This document shows, piece after piece, positions 32,501-42,087 of a stretch of 47,925 nucleotides of DNA (position 1 is the first letter of the stretch; each line of letters starts with the position of its first letter). Under the pieces are notes generated by a model. That model worked only from the letters and a program-made list of their open reading frames with translations. It was not told the DNA's origin and ran no database searches. The stretch is from Chara braunii (lineage: Eukaryota > Streptophyta > Charophyceae > Charales > Characeae), in assembly GCA_003427395.1 (NCBI GenBank), contig BFEA01000081.1:3190959-3238883 (forward strand), given 5' to 3'. Position numbers and translations under genes: made by a program.

Positions 32501-33066
32501 ACTGCAACATGGCTGGCAAGTAAAGGTATGGAGATTGCTGATACCTGTTGCAGGTGCAGTTGGGGATCATGGGAGTCCGCCAAACACCTATGGCTGCTCT
32601 GCCCTTTGGCAGAGCAGTTATGGGACTGGTGGACTTCCCACTGGAAGAAGATTACAGGTCAAGAGTTCAATTGGACAGATGACTGGATTCTCTATGGTAC
32701 AACCTGAGGCTCCCAGAACACAGACATCTCGGGCGGCTGGGGATATGTCACCTTGGTTTGTCGTGGGGTGACCGTCATGTTGGAAACGATTTGGGCTGCC
32801 AGGAACACAAAAGTATTTGGGGAGGACGACACGGTATTTCACAAGCAGACCACTCATTGACAAGTGAAAGAGAATACCCGCCGAGCGGCCCGAGCTATCC
32901 ACGCAGATTGGGGAAGATGCCAATGCTAAAAGTGAGGGCACAAACTGGGTTCTTAGAACAAGGGCGAGCGGGTAAACAGGTTGGCCAATGTCACCAACGA
33001 AGGTAATTTAATAATTGCTCCCTGGCTGTTAAAGGGTGAGGCTAGGAGTCTGCAGGACACCGGCTA
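29581..33066 (+). pseudogene. LINE ORF2: AP endonuclease, reverse transcriptase, zinc-binding domain; broken
   Basis: The endonuclease shows SATWNFKG, ILCIREAKL, MTVYAPVDYSER, IASDWNTVLNSGLD, PRKRLDFIM and SDHYPVLMDI, which are the conserved Asn, Glu, Tyr, Asp-x-Asn and Asp-His positions. The RT begins with KCPGIDGLPVELF and NYRPISALNLVYK, then VKGRSIFENI. Its motif A is LLLDMEKAYDKAGW, motif B LRQGCPLVPLLL and motif C AIADDLTVTVEN (Asp-Asp at 31589-31594). A, B and C lie in three different frames, so at least two frameshifts separate them. A T-run (31169-31196) interrupts the frame just before GRSIFENI. The C-terminal zinc-binding domain is CCRCSWGSWESAKHLWLLCP. There are many stops. Confidence 0.85.
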
Positions 33067-33223
33067 AACATAGGGTCAGCGAAGCCCGGTGGTGTTATAG
33101 GTGTTCGCTCCGTGCCTCTCTATTTTCTGGATCGCGTCTACCCTCCCCCTATATAGATGTATTGCGGCTACTATTGCCTGCTGCTTTTGGTGACCAACCC
33201 GGCTAGTTTTGCGTTGTAAAGGT

Positions 33224-33433
33224 TTAAACCACCAAGTACTTGGCCCAGCTATTGGCCGCGGGCGATTCCCGTTAACGCGCCAGTAAATGCGCGCTTCGGG
33301 GCACCGAAGCACAATGGCTGGAAGCGCCAGCCAAAATCAAAACGAAACGGTGCCCCAGCGGCTCGGCAAAACTTGGCGCGCAGGGGGCATCCCGGCTCGG
33401 CATCAATAGCTGGGCCAAGCACTGGTGGTTTAA
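33224..33433. mobile_element. 210-bp inverted-repeat element inside the LINE 3' region
   Basis: TTAAACCACCAAGTACTTGG at the left pairs with the right end, which reads in reverse complement TTAAACCACCAGTGCTTGG and continues CCCAGCTATT in both. The G+C-rich core contains GGCGCGC and CAGCGGCTCGGC. A relative with diverged arms lies at 46953-47114 and shares GGCGCGCAG and GATAGCTGGG-type words. No transposase is present, and the target duplication is unclear. Confidence 0.6.
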
Positions 33434-33629
33434 TTTGGGCTTGGTCACTCTCCTCCCCCTTTTTTTTGTGCTTTCAAGGAGTATGGAGGACGACTGTTTT
33501 GAGAGAAAGGAGGGAGCTGGACCCGGTCTTCAGCAGGAGCCTATACTGGGTACTGGCCCCAGTGACACCCCCGGTTGTTTGTGAGGACTCCCATCCTCCT
33601 TTGCGGAATTTGCAATACAAAGTCCTTCA

Positions 33630-33682
<53 letters not shown>

Positions 33683-33691
33683 ATATGCAGA

Positions 33692-33955
33692 TAAGGATGG
33701 GCGAATTTTTGTGGATAAGGATGTGGATAAGGATGGGTCCATTTTTGTGGATAAGAATGTTGATAGGAAGGGGTCCATTTTTTGTGGACGAGGGTGTGGG
33801 CCATCATGTGGCTAAGGATGGGTTCATTTTTGTGCTTAAGAATGCAGATAAGGATGTGCAGGGTCCATTTTTGTTAATAAGGACGTGGGTAAGGATGTGG
33901 ATCAAAAGATGGACATGGGTCCAATTTCTGTGGACAAGGATGTGGATGTGAGCCA
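33692..33955 (+). repeat. Degenerate minisatellite of GTGGATAAGGAT units
   Basis: The 12-base word GTGGATAAGGAT recurs with variants, often followed by GGGTCCATTTTT, giving a higher-order unit of about 45-50 bp. It lies immediately 3' of the LINE and continues to a hairpin (CTATTGGAGG near 33972) and the assembly gap. Confidence 0.7.
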
Positions 33956-34020
33956 TCTATAAACTGGGGCTTGCTATTGGAGGATGCTCGTATCACCTCC
34001 AATAGCAGGTTGCCACAGAT

Positions 34021-34769
34021 NNNNNNNNNNNNNNNNNNNNNNNNNNNNNNNNNNNNNNNNNNNNNNNNNNNNNNNNNNNNNNNNNNNNNNNNNNNNNNNN
34101 NNNNNNNNNNNNNNNNNNNNNNNNNNNNNNNNNNNNNNNNNNNNNNNNNNNNNNNNNNNNNNNNNNNNNNNNNNNNNNNNNNNNNNNNNNNNNNNNNNNN
34201 NNNNNNNNNNNNNNNNNNNNNNNNNNNNNNNNNNNNNNNNNNNNNNNNNNNNNNNNNNNNNNNNNNNNNNNNNNNNNNNNNNNNNNNNNNNNNNNNNNNN
34301 NNNNNNNNNNNNNNNNNNNNNNNNNNNNNNNNNNNNNNNNNNNNNNNNNNNNNNNNNNNNNNNNNNNNNNNNNNNNNNNNNNNNNNNNNNNNNNNNNNNN
34401 NNNNNNNNNNNNNNNNNNNNNNNNNNNNNNNNNNNNNNNNNNNNNNNNNNNNNNNNNNNNNNNNNNNNNNNNNNNNNNNNNNNNNNNNNNNNNNNNNNNN
34501 NNNNNNNNNNNNNNNNNNNNNNNNNNNNNNNNNNNNNNNNNNNNNNNNNNNNNNNNNNNNNNNNNNNNNNNNNNNNNNNNNNNNNNNNNNNNNNNNNNNN
34601 NNNNNNNNNNNNNNNNNNNNNNNNNNNNNNNNNNNNNNNNNNNNNNNNNNNNNNNNNNNNNNNNNNNNNNNNNNNNNNNNNNNNNNNNNNNNNNNNNNNN
34701 NNNNNNNNNNNNNNNNNNNNNNNNNNNNNNNNNNNNNNNNNNNNNNNNNNNNNNNNNNNNNNNNNNNNN
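34021..34769. other. Assembly gap (749 N)
   Basis: The bases are undetermined. Apparent long frames across it are artefacts. The left edge is a perfect-looking hairpin around CTATTGGAGG and CCTCCAATAG. Confidence 0.95.
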
Positions 34770-35040
34770 ACAAGGAAAGAATCAACCGTACAAAATGACG
34801 GATCATTGGAATCTGCCCGTAGGATGAAAATCCAAATAGTACATTCACAAATGGTGAACGGCGGCTCGATTGGAAACAAAATGGATCAATCGCCGCCAAA
34901 TGACAAGCGGTGTCATCATCCGGAGGACCAGTCTCTTCAGAATACATTGTGCATGGTTGCCCATCATTACGCTATCGCCACTGTTAGAGTTACACTCATC
35001 GTCCATCATGAACACAGCCCCCACGACCGCGCCCATCCCG

Positions 35041-35385
35041 CTCCTACCCTCTTCCTCCTCTTCCTCCTCTTCCTCCTCTTCCTCCTCTTCCTCCTCTTCA
35101 TCTTCCTACTACTTGTCATCATCATCATTATCATCATCATATACCACCACCGTATCCATCCTCTTCCTCTTCCTCTTCCTCTCTTCCTCTTCTGCTTCCG
35201 CTTCCGCTTCCGCTTCCTCTTTCTCTTCCTCCTCTTCCTCCTGCTTGTCGTCATCATCGTCATCATCATCATATCATAATGAGTCATTTCCATGATGATC
35301 CATAAACATGCAGGCCAACTATCGTTTCGGTCCTCGGGTTCCTCGTCCTCCTCGTCACGATCATCAGATGTCATCATCATCATCA
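35041..35385 (+). repeat. TTC/TCC and ATC microsatellite block
   Basis: (TTCCTCC)n, (CTTCCG)n and (CATCAT)n tracts alternate. Frames through them encode Ser or Arg/Lys repeats and are not called. Between 34770 and 35040 there is ordinary sequence with no recognised gene. Confidence 0.8.
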
Positions 35386-35534
35386 TACTATGATGATGGG
35401 TACTTCACAGGCTAATCTGTCAATATGAAAAGCCAACTGTAGTCTTGCTCCTCCTCTCCCTCTTACTCCTTGCCATGGTCGCATGACGATCCATGAACAT
35501 GCTGGCTGGCCAACCGTTCTTACCGAAGAACACC

Positions 35535-35980
35535 CGCTCCCATGACTGGAGTCCCAACTGAGTCCCCTCATGACTGGAGTCCCAACCGAGTCCTTCCATG
35601 ACCCGAGTTCCAACCACGACCGGAGTTCCAACCAACGGTAGTTGGTTATGCCCGGTGGCTAGCCACCAAAAGCATAGTACAGAAAAAGGGTTTCTACCCC
35701 GACAGCCGCATAAAATTTTCACACTCTCTTTCAACTTGAAGCCGCATTGAACGCTTTCCTCATCAACATCAGTCGTCACTTTTACATGATCTTCAGCGAT
35801 CTGAGAAGACGTTTCAGATTTACACTTCCCCAATGTGTCATATTCAAAAGTAGAGAATCCCATAGCTGGAGTCCCAACTGGAGTGGAGTCCCAACTGGAG
35901 TGGAGTTCCAACTGGAGTGGAGTTCCAACTGGAGTGGAGTTCCAACTGGAGTTCAAACTGGAGTGGAATTCCAACTGAAG
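35535..35980 (+). repeat. Minisatellite with TGGAGTTCCAACTGGAG units
   Basis: Diverged units lie at 35535-35640 and a tight array of 18-base units at 35870-35970. The same unit returns at 36120-36160. The minus strand encodes short Val-Gly-Thr-Pro/Leu-Glu-Leu-His-type repeats that reflect the array. Confidence 0.75.
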
Positions 35981-35992
35981 GACATTGAACAT

Positions 35993-36110
35993 AATTGCGG
36001 TCAGATTCGTGCCTTCTGGCCGAAATTGCGGTCAGATTCGTGCCTTCTGGCCGAAATTGCGGTCAGATTCGTGCCTTCTGGCCGAAATTGCGGTCAGATT
36101 CGTGCCTTCC
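35993..36110 (+). repeat. 31-bp tandem repeat, about 3.7 units
   Basis: The unit contains TTGCGGTCAGATTCGTGCC followed by TTCTGGCCGAAA. There is no spacer between units, so this is not a CRISPR array. The same word occurs singly, or inverted, at 38998-39065, 39208-39245 and 39362-39395. Confidence 0.8.
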
Positions 36111-36217
36111 TCTTCCTCTGAAGTGGAGTTCCAACAGGAGTGGAGTTCCAACTGAAGGACCTTGAACATATGAAGCATGACCTGAGCAGCTTGAGCACTC
36201 TCATGAAGCACGCCCTT

Positions 36218-36279
36218 GAGCATTTTGAGCATTTTGAGCATTTTGAGCATTTTGAGCATTTTGAGCATTTTGAGCATCC
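36218..36279 (+). repeat. 9-bp tandem repeat (GAGCATTTT)
   Basis: Seven consecutive units of GAGCATTTT lie on the + strand. The minus strand reads as Met-Leu-Lys repeats. Confidence 0.85.
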
Positions 36280-36648
36280 TGCTTGATAGTCTTAGAACTA
36301 TCTCCATTCGAGTACAGTAAAGCCCTAGTTGCTGCAATATGAAAGCCGCTTTTTTGTAAGGGATGCCGGGCCCAGTTCCCGACTTTTATAATAAATAAAG
36401 GATGTCTTTCCCTTTCAAAAAAGGGAAAGAAAAAAAAAAAGAAGAAAAAAGAGCCGCTTCCTCAGGACTACCTCACGTTCGCTCGCGAAATGCACACAAT
36501 CATGGTCATTCATCATTTATGGCCCAGCCAGATCTCGGTCCTTCAGCACAAGACCGGCACCCAATGTCCGCCCCAGCCCCTCCTTTCCGCCGAGTCCCCG
36601 GCCTCCCTGCACCCCACCCAACCACTTGTCCCCCCGTCGCTACCGCCA

Positions 36649-36950
36649 CTTTCCTAACACGGAAACTGCACACTCCTTGCAAGCAATCCTGTATCTAATC
36701 ACTTTCCTAACACGGAAACTGCGCACTCCTTGCAAGCAATCCTGTATCACTGTCCCTAGCAGACTCGATGATGTGTCGCTGAAATGCTGACCGAGCCACC
36801 ATTCCTTGCAAGCCACCGTGTACATAACAACTTTCCTAATACGGAAACAGCGAGCCATCTTGCACCTCACAAATTTCCTAAGGCGGAAACTGCCAAGTCC
36901 TCCCAAGCAATCCTGTACCTCAATACTTTCCTAATACGGAAACAACTCAA
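36649..36950 (+). repeat. Tandem repeat of about 54-60 bp with CTTTCCTAACACGGAAAC
   Basis: Units begin near 36649, 36703, 36829, 36866 and 36924. The first two are almost identical over 54 bp and include TCCTTGCAAGCAATCCTGTA. Later ones diverge. The core TTTCCTAANNCGGAAA is itself close to an inverted repeat. Confidence 0.7.
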
Positions 36951-36954
36951 GCCC

Positions 36955-36956
<2 letters not shown>

Positions 36957-37029
<73 letters not shown>
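36957..37029 (+). repeat. (CT)n microsatellite
   Basis: An uninterrupted CT dinucleotide tract of about 72 bp. Confidence 0.95.
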
Positions 37030-37031
<2 letters not shown>

Positions 37032-38340
37032 GTCAAGCAGAAGCTGCCTCCATCATTACCCATCCATGATCCCTCCTCTGTCTCCTCATTGCCATCCCTC
37101 CTCTCTCCTCACTATCCATCCCTCCTCAGAGTCTCTTCATGGCTCCACATGCCAACCCACACTCCTGATCACACAGCTCAGTTCTCTCTCCCAGCCAGCT
37201 TAGCAGCCGAACCACCATCAGAATGCCTCCACCGCTGTCCACTGCTTAACATATCCCCTGATGACTCCTCCCTCTTCTCTGTTTCTCTCTCTCCTCCTGC
37301 CTCGGAGTCCTCCCTTTTCTTGAACACCAGAGAGTATCACTTATGGCGATCTCCCACTAGCACAGAGGATTGGATAAACAAACAGAATCTGGCCATGTTT
37401 GTGCAAAAAGGTGCACGAAATCGTGAGCCATGTGTTTTTCTCCATCTCTGCATCAAACCCATCCACATTCAGGTGCCTATTCCAACCCTCGTTCCTAGTG
37501 GGATCTAGCCCTTAGGCTTATTCTAGTACCGTGCCTCTTTAGCTGAGAGAGCTAGTTACAAATGTTCACCACTCATTCTAGTACTACACGGTTTCTTTCC
37601 TTTCCTCCTGAGTCCTGCCTGTCCAGTCAGGCAGAAAAGTGCCACCAACCAGTACAGAGCTCTTTTGAAATCAGTCATGATGATAACATCAACTTGATTC
37701 AAAAAGGAGGACTGAGTTTTATACCTATCTACATCCAAAATTTCGCCAATCTGCGATCGGATGGGATGACATTGTGCCTCTGCTGATCTCTTTCGTTGAC
37801 TTCGATGCCCCAGTCTGACAGATCAACTCAATTCAATTCGATTCTTCGTAGTCCACAAGTCCTCTCTCGCCTGTAGACGTCTGCTGTGATGAGACCTAAA
37901 CAACAGAAAGGCTCCTATCAAAACGGAACCCAAACGGAACCAAAACGGAACCAAAACGGAACCAAACGGGCACAATGGATAACAAAAGAAAACAATTCCT
38001 AACAAAAGAAAAAAGAAAGAGAGCACTTCAAGGAACCAAACGGACAGGTATCTATACCTGCCTGCCTCCTTTTCGCCAGACTGTCTTTCTCGTGATGGAG
38101 AACTACTCAACACCGTTCGGTCCTCCTCCTCCTCATGTCTCTCTCGGCATCAATGTGCTAGTTTATATCCACACCTCCTACTCCTCACTGGTATAGCTGA
38201 ACACTGCCCATAAACATTAACCTCAGCCGCCAAGTACATCTCTCTTCTTCTCGTTCTTCATTTCCTATTATTCCGGACAACGCCATCACACACCCTACAC
38301 CCACCTCCGAACTCGCCCCCCCTTCCCTCCCCCCGTCCCC
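37030..38340. other. No gene recognised
   Basis: The sequence has mixed composition. A 139-codon + frame (37089-37508) and smaller frames exist but lack motifs and overlap pyrimidine-rich DNA. Four copies of CAAAACGGAACC-type words occur near 37920-37965. This could be intron or flank of the host gene inferred at 39625-43988. Confidence 0.4.
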
Positions 38341-38345
38341 ACCCC

Positions 38346-38346
<1 letters not shown>

Positions 38347-38430
<84 letters not shown>

Positions 38431-38528
38431 TGTCATCAGGACAACCATGTGCATGTCTGTCTATGTGTCAGTCCGTCTGTCTTCTTTCGGCGTCAGAAGC
38501 CAGACAGACAGACAGACAGACAGACAGA
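38347..38528 (+). repeat. (CA)n and (CAGA)n microsatellites
   Basis: A CA tract of about 80 bp ends near 38427, and a (CAGA)n tract of about 27 bp lies near 38502-38528. Confidence 0.95.
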
Positions 38529-38926
38529 TGAGGTTTAGGACAGTTCTTATGAGCAACTGTTAACTTAAAAGCTCTCGGCATCTGTGTGCCTGCCTGTCCA
38601 TCTGCCACACGCAGGGCCAGAGAACTTTGTCAGTCCCGGGTCCCGCCATCACACCAGAGCCATCACTACAGCAGAGGATAATGAATATTCAATGCTCTGC
38701 TCAACACTGCGAACCATCACCACCCAAAGACCAAGCCGATCCTGCATGGGAACCTAAAAAAAGATCCCTCGCCGATCTTCGAAGTCTCGTCTGATCAAAC
38801 CGTTTTAAGTTATCTGATGCTCTTCAAGGCTTCTGTCTTCTTCGGATTACACCCGCTCCAGCGTGCAGGTGGTGCTGAGTTCCCCTTCCCCTCTCTCTCT
38901 TCATCACGACGTGGGGAGGTTACTTC

Positions 38927-38957
<31 letters not shown>

Positions 38958-38989
38958 AACACTCCATGGACTTAGAACAGCGTAGAAGC

Positions 38990-39400
38990 AGATTTGGCCG
39001 TAACTGCGGTCAGATTCATGCCTTCTGGCTGTATTTGCGGTCTGATTCGTGCCTTCTGGCCGTAATTTGGTACTATGGCAGATGGAGAACTCAGGTGTGC
39101 ATTTCACCACCACTGCACAAGCTGCCCCCCAGAGGAAGTTCGTTCATAAATTGACTCAATGCCAGCGTGCGATACAGCTGTGCCAACAAAACAGAGCGAC
39201 GATCTGGCCGTAATTGCGGTCAGATCTGTGCCTTCTGGCCGTAATTTGGTACAATGGCAGATGGAGAACTCAGTACTGCCGTAATTGGGACTCAATGCCA
39301 GTGTGCGATAAAGCTGTGTCAACAAAACATAGCTGTACTACTTAAATTCGTGAATGTACGTGACCGCAATTACGGCCAGAAGGCATGAATCTGGAAGCAA
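38990..39400. repeat. Dispersed repeat sharing the TTGCGGTCAGATTCGTGCC word
   Basis: Two relatives, 38990-39180 and 39200-39335, share GGCCGTAATTTGGTAC, ATGGCAGATGGAGAACTCAG and ACTCAATGCCAG with GTGCGATA. An inverted copy of the terminal word (GACCGCAATTACGGCC) closes the block at 39362-39377. This looks like a duplicated inverted-end element that is the source of, or derives from, the minisatellite at 35993. Confidence 0.6.
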
Positions 39401-39624
39401 TCCAGTCGCTCCATGGCTTGGTAGAGAAAGTACTAGTGTGAGTATGCCCTTACCCAATGACACAATTCTACCGAGGCGATGTAACATCGTATTCTGCGTC
39501 GGCACGGCTCGGTCAGCTCATCCTTCGGAGGGCGGCCGACCGACCAGGTCGGCGGGCTAGGCCGGCGGGGTAGTAATTATACTGTCAGAACGAACGCCTG
39601 TCCTTTCCTGATGCCCCTACTCAC

Positions 39625-39965
39625 TTGACAGGCCACCAGAGATCGTTGGTCCGGCCGCTCTTCTGTTCAATCAGCATGATCGACAGCATTTCAGCGATAG
39701 AAAGAAGCAGCTCAGCCATTCCCAAAGCGGAGATCACCAGCGTCTCCAGCACCCCTCTGGTGTCCTTGTCGTCAAGACACAGGTCAGTACTACCTAAGTT
39801 GGGCAGCAGGCCTTCCCCAGATACGAGCACGGGAGTGAGCACACATTGAAGACCGCCGCCGGGCCATCCAAGGTACACGGAGCCTTCTAACGTTCGCTTC
39901 AACCTGTGCGCCTCCGCAGCTATCCCCTCAATGGCTTCCATTGTTGTGTCATAAGCCAGCTCTCC
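39625..39965 (-). CDS. Probable internal exon of an unrecognised host gene
   Basis: A 341-bp open segment on the minus strand is preceded by TTAATTGGTTCAG, an acceptor-like site, and followed by GTGAGTAGG, a good donor (GT at 39624-39623). The translation starts GELAYDTTMEAIEGIAAEA and later has LEGSVYLGWPGGGLQ, LPNLGSTDLCLDDKD, and a Leu-rich helical part MAELLLSIAEMLSIMLIEQ. It is not repetitive, has no stop and has no similarity I can see to the retroelements. The phase is 0 at its start and 2 at its end. Function unknown; a helical solenoid or scaffold protein is possible but unproven. The following exon lies at lower coordinates and was not identified. Confidence 0.55.
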
Positions 39966-40170
39966 CTGAACCAATTAATCAACCAACCAATCAAATCATC
40001 AATCAGTCAGCAAACCAACCCATCAACCAAGCAACCAAACAATCAAACACTACTTTATGGGCACTTGATTGGTACTCGATTGATACTTGATTGGTACTGT
40101 ATTCCTAGTACTTGATTCGAACCCCTGTGATACTGGTACTGGCTGTGTTTATATATATGTATATATATAT

Positions 40171-40283
40171 CGTCACAAATAGAACTGCCTACGGTAAACC
40201 GTAGGCAGAGAGGGAGAAGAGGACAACAAACGAGGGGCTGTGACAAACTGTTTCGTCGGAGTTTCACCGACTCATCAGGAGGC

Positions 40284-40285
<2 letters not shown>
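40171..40285 (-). repeat. Hammerhead-bearing dispersed repeat, copy 1
   Basis: Read on the minus strand, the unit starts with a hammerhead-like core, continues through ACAGCCCCTCG and a CT-rich stretch, and ends with a hairpin (arms CTGCCTACGG and CCGTAGGCAG, loop 4 nt, 40185-40208) and TTGTGACG. It then enters a TA microsatellite. Relatives occur at 44081-44176 (same strand) and 44903-45028 (opposite strand), and tail fragments with GTTTGTGACGATATAT lie at 40352-40378. All but one touch TA repeats, as expected for a small retroelement with a microsatellite tail. No protein frame is present. Confidence 0.7.
40242..40278 (-). ncRNA. Hammerhead ribozyme-like core
   Basis: On the minus strand the order is CTGATGA, stem II GTCGG / CCGAC (5 bp, loop TGAAACT), GAAA, a minimal stem III CA / TG closed by GTT, then T and C, giving a GUC cleavage site ending at 40242. 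These are all the invariant core bases of a type I hammerhead with the very short stem III seen in retroelement-borne examples. Stem I is the weak point. The bases before CTGATGA (CAGCCTC) do not pair with those after the GUC (ACAGCCC). This copy is therefore likely truncated or inactive alone. Confidence 0.65.
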
Positions 40286-40324
<39 letters not shown>

Positions 40325-40410
40325 TCACAATATATATATATATATATATATATTTCTGTTTGTGACGATATATATATATTAAAAAGTGCCCGATTTATAT
40401 ATATATATAT
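40286..40410. repeat. (TA)n microsatellites with ribozyme-repeat tail fragments
   Basis: TA tracts at 40288-40322, 40329-40350, 40369-40378 and 40396-40410 are separated by CGTCACA and TGTGACG words, which are the outer ends of the repeat at 40171-40285 in both orientations. Confidence 0.7.
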
Positions 40411-40956
40411 AAAAAGAAGGTATGGCAGAGCAGAGGGAATGGTGTTCTATTAAGTCCCCGATTTAAGAGAGAGGGCTGTTTGAAGGATGCGATCAGAATG
40501 AGAGATCGAACGATGTAAAAAAGGTATCGGCTTTGTGAATTTTATAGTGTGATTACACATTTCCGAGTTTTCATGGATGCATTTCACACGGAGTACAGTA
40601 CCATTCAGTTGCAAAACGACAAAAATCTCATGATCAGAAGGAGAGATTTGAACCATACGAATTATCTGCTTGGTGAAAGATAATGTCACTACGAATTCCC
40701 AACATTTTTTTTATGTATTTCACTTGGATTGCGGTCACATTCAGTTCCAAAAGCTCCCAGTGGTGAAAGAGAAAAAAAAAAAAAGAAAAAAAAAAAGGCC
40801 TTGGGTTTATTATCAGTTTAATGTCTGATTCGTGGTCCATCGATCCACATCGGAACAAAAAACAAACAAACAAAAAAAAAAAAAAAAAAAAAAACGGAGA
40901 CACAATTGGAATCCAACCATCTTGCCAGTCGTATTCAAAGGCGAGCAAATAACTAT
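40411..40956. other. Intronic sequence with repeats, no gene
   Basis: Homopolymer A tracts at 40773-40797 and 40862-40892 dominate the end. The words GATTGCGGTCACATTCAGTT near 40727 and TCACATTCAGTT near 43809 indicate a shared repeat. Minus-strand frames here pass through poly(Phe). Confidence 0.4.
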
Positions 40957-41082
40957 GGGCCTCGCCACACCACTCTCGAAATGTGAAAAAGCCAATTTAA
41001 AATGTGGCGGGTGCATCTGGCCATGTTCTATTGGGAAGTTCATTCCCATTTTGCAAATTTCGAGAGTGGTGTGGCGATGCCC
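40957..41082. mobile_element. GGGC-ended MITE with TAT flanks
   Basis: The 126-bp element starts GGGCCTCGCCACACCACTC and ends GAGTGGTGTGGCGATGCCC. TAT flanks both ends (40954-40956 and 41083-41085). The arms extend through TCGAAATGTG. The interior resembles the palindrome family at 1378-1445. It is among the best preserved short copies of this family. Confidence 0.75.
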
Positions 41083-41280
41083 TATACCTCAACAACAATC
41101 ACAAATCAGGAGTAACTCGAGAACTATGAAAAAAAAGAAAAAAAAAAAAAGAACAAAAAAAAAAGGAGAACTATGATCCTGGCTGACTGGAAAGGCAGGA
41201 GAAAAGAAAAGAAAAGAAAGAAGAAAAAAAGAAAAAAAAGAAAAGGAAAGAAAAAGGCGGAGAGGGCCTGCAGAAAAGAA

Positions 41281-41391
41281 AGAAACCTCTACTGGTTCCG
41301 CAAGACCTGGGCAAAAGCCGGAAAATTTCGCCTCAATCTCAGCAGAAGGGAGGGATGGCTATCTCTGATTGGCTTTATGACCCTCTTATAG
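41281..41391 (+). pseudogene. C-terminal fragment of a LINE ORF2
   Basis: The frame reads WFRKTWAKAGKFRLNLSR, close to WFRKAWARGEKLAKVTN near the end of the LINE fragment at 42254-43087. An A/G-rich tract precedes it. A 47-bp segment of it (41332-41378) is repeated exactly, or nearly so, at 41466-41512. It is a third, more diverged member of the LINE family in this window. Confidence 0.55.
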
Positions 41392-41703
41392 GTGTGTCGA
41401 TTCCCCCACTTCAGCAAGTTTGGCTGAGGTAGACTCACCGCTTGGACAAGGTTGGTCAAGAGGGGCTCAATCTCAGCAGAAGGGAGGGATGGCTATCTCT
41501 GATTGGCTTTATTGACAATGGATTATTACCAGCGACAGAAAATCTGTGTTTGGTAGGCATATGGTTGACCTGAATCATGCTGAAATTCAGCAGCTGAATG
41601 TTATTTTTCGAAATGGACGAGGAATTAAGTGTCGTTTGTTTCACCAGGAGCTGAAAGTCACTATCTTTGAAATTGTCACGAAAATACGTAGGCAAGGGAC
41701 TTT

Positions 41704-41869
41704 GGGGCCAAGTCGCACTAGCAGCGTTGAGCTACCTCAACGCCTGAATCTGGACCTGTTTGTGGAGGCGTGCAGTTCAGGAAACTCAACACCATTTCTG
41801 CACGTCTCCACAAAAGCGTCCAGATTCAGGCGTTGAGGTAGCTCAACGCTGCTAGTGCGACTTGGCCCC
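41704..41869. mobile_element. 166-bp palindromic MITE, copy 1
   Basis: Almost the whole unit is one inverted repeat beginning GGGGCCAAGTCGCACTAGC, with a centre near AACTCAACACC. Both strands encode the same short peptide run (SSVELPQRLNLD), which is a by-product of the palindrome and not a gene. A second unit of identical length lies 384 bp downstream. Confidence 0.75.
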
Positions 41870-41884
41870 TGGACCTGGTTTCCA

Positions 41885-42018
41885 GACAGAATTTCATAGC
41901 CCCCATTTTTTTTTCTGAGATTCAAAGCATTTTTGGGAAGTTGGCTACAGAAAAAAAATGGGGGCTATGAAATTCTGTCCATTTATGAGCTTCAATCTGT
42001 TAGGTACCTAACAGATTG
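41885..42018. repeat. Two hairpins between the palindromic MITEs
   Basis: The arms 41885-41917 and 41948-41979 share ACAGAATTTCATAGCCCCCA and its reverse complement around a 30-nt loop. At 41993-42018 a perfect 26-bp palindrome is centred on TTAGGTACCTAA. Together with the flanking MITEs the region holds four foldback structures in 550 bp. Confidence 0.8.
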
Positions 42019-42087
42019 GACAAAGGGACGCTGGAACGGATCCAGCTACAGGATCCACCGGGTAGAAGTGTGAGGTGTGGGGTCCCC

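Larger units (their letters stand above)
26369..33691 (+). mobile_element. L1-type LINE, near full length, with target duplication and poly(A)
   Basis: AAAGAATATGCAGA precedes the element at 26369-26382 and recurs at 33678-33691 directly after a run of about 50 A's. The element therefore spans about 26383-33680, 7.3 kb. It contains a G+C-rich 5' leader, a gag-like ORF1 with a zinc knuckle, and an ORF2 with AP-type endonuclease, RT and a C-terminal zinc-binding domain. This is the standard L1 layout. It is full of stops and frameshifts and carries a 210-bp inverted-repeat element and a T-run inside it. Two related fragments lie at 41281-41391 and 42254-43672. Confidence 0.85.

Noticed and set aside
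33874-35279. Frames of 275-431 codons on both strands
   Set aside because: Most residues come from the 749-base N gap; the remainder is microsatellite.
35993-36110. Array of 31-bp repeats as a possible CRISPR
   Set aside because: Units are contiguous with no spacers, and the setting is eukaryotic; this is a minisatellite.
36402-36698. 98-codon + frame
   Set aside because: It begins in a Lys-rich A tract and ends in the tandem repeat at 36649; no motif.
41546-41925. Matching open frames on both strands
   Set aside because: Identical peptides from both strands are a consequence of the palindromic MITE, not evidence of a protein.
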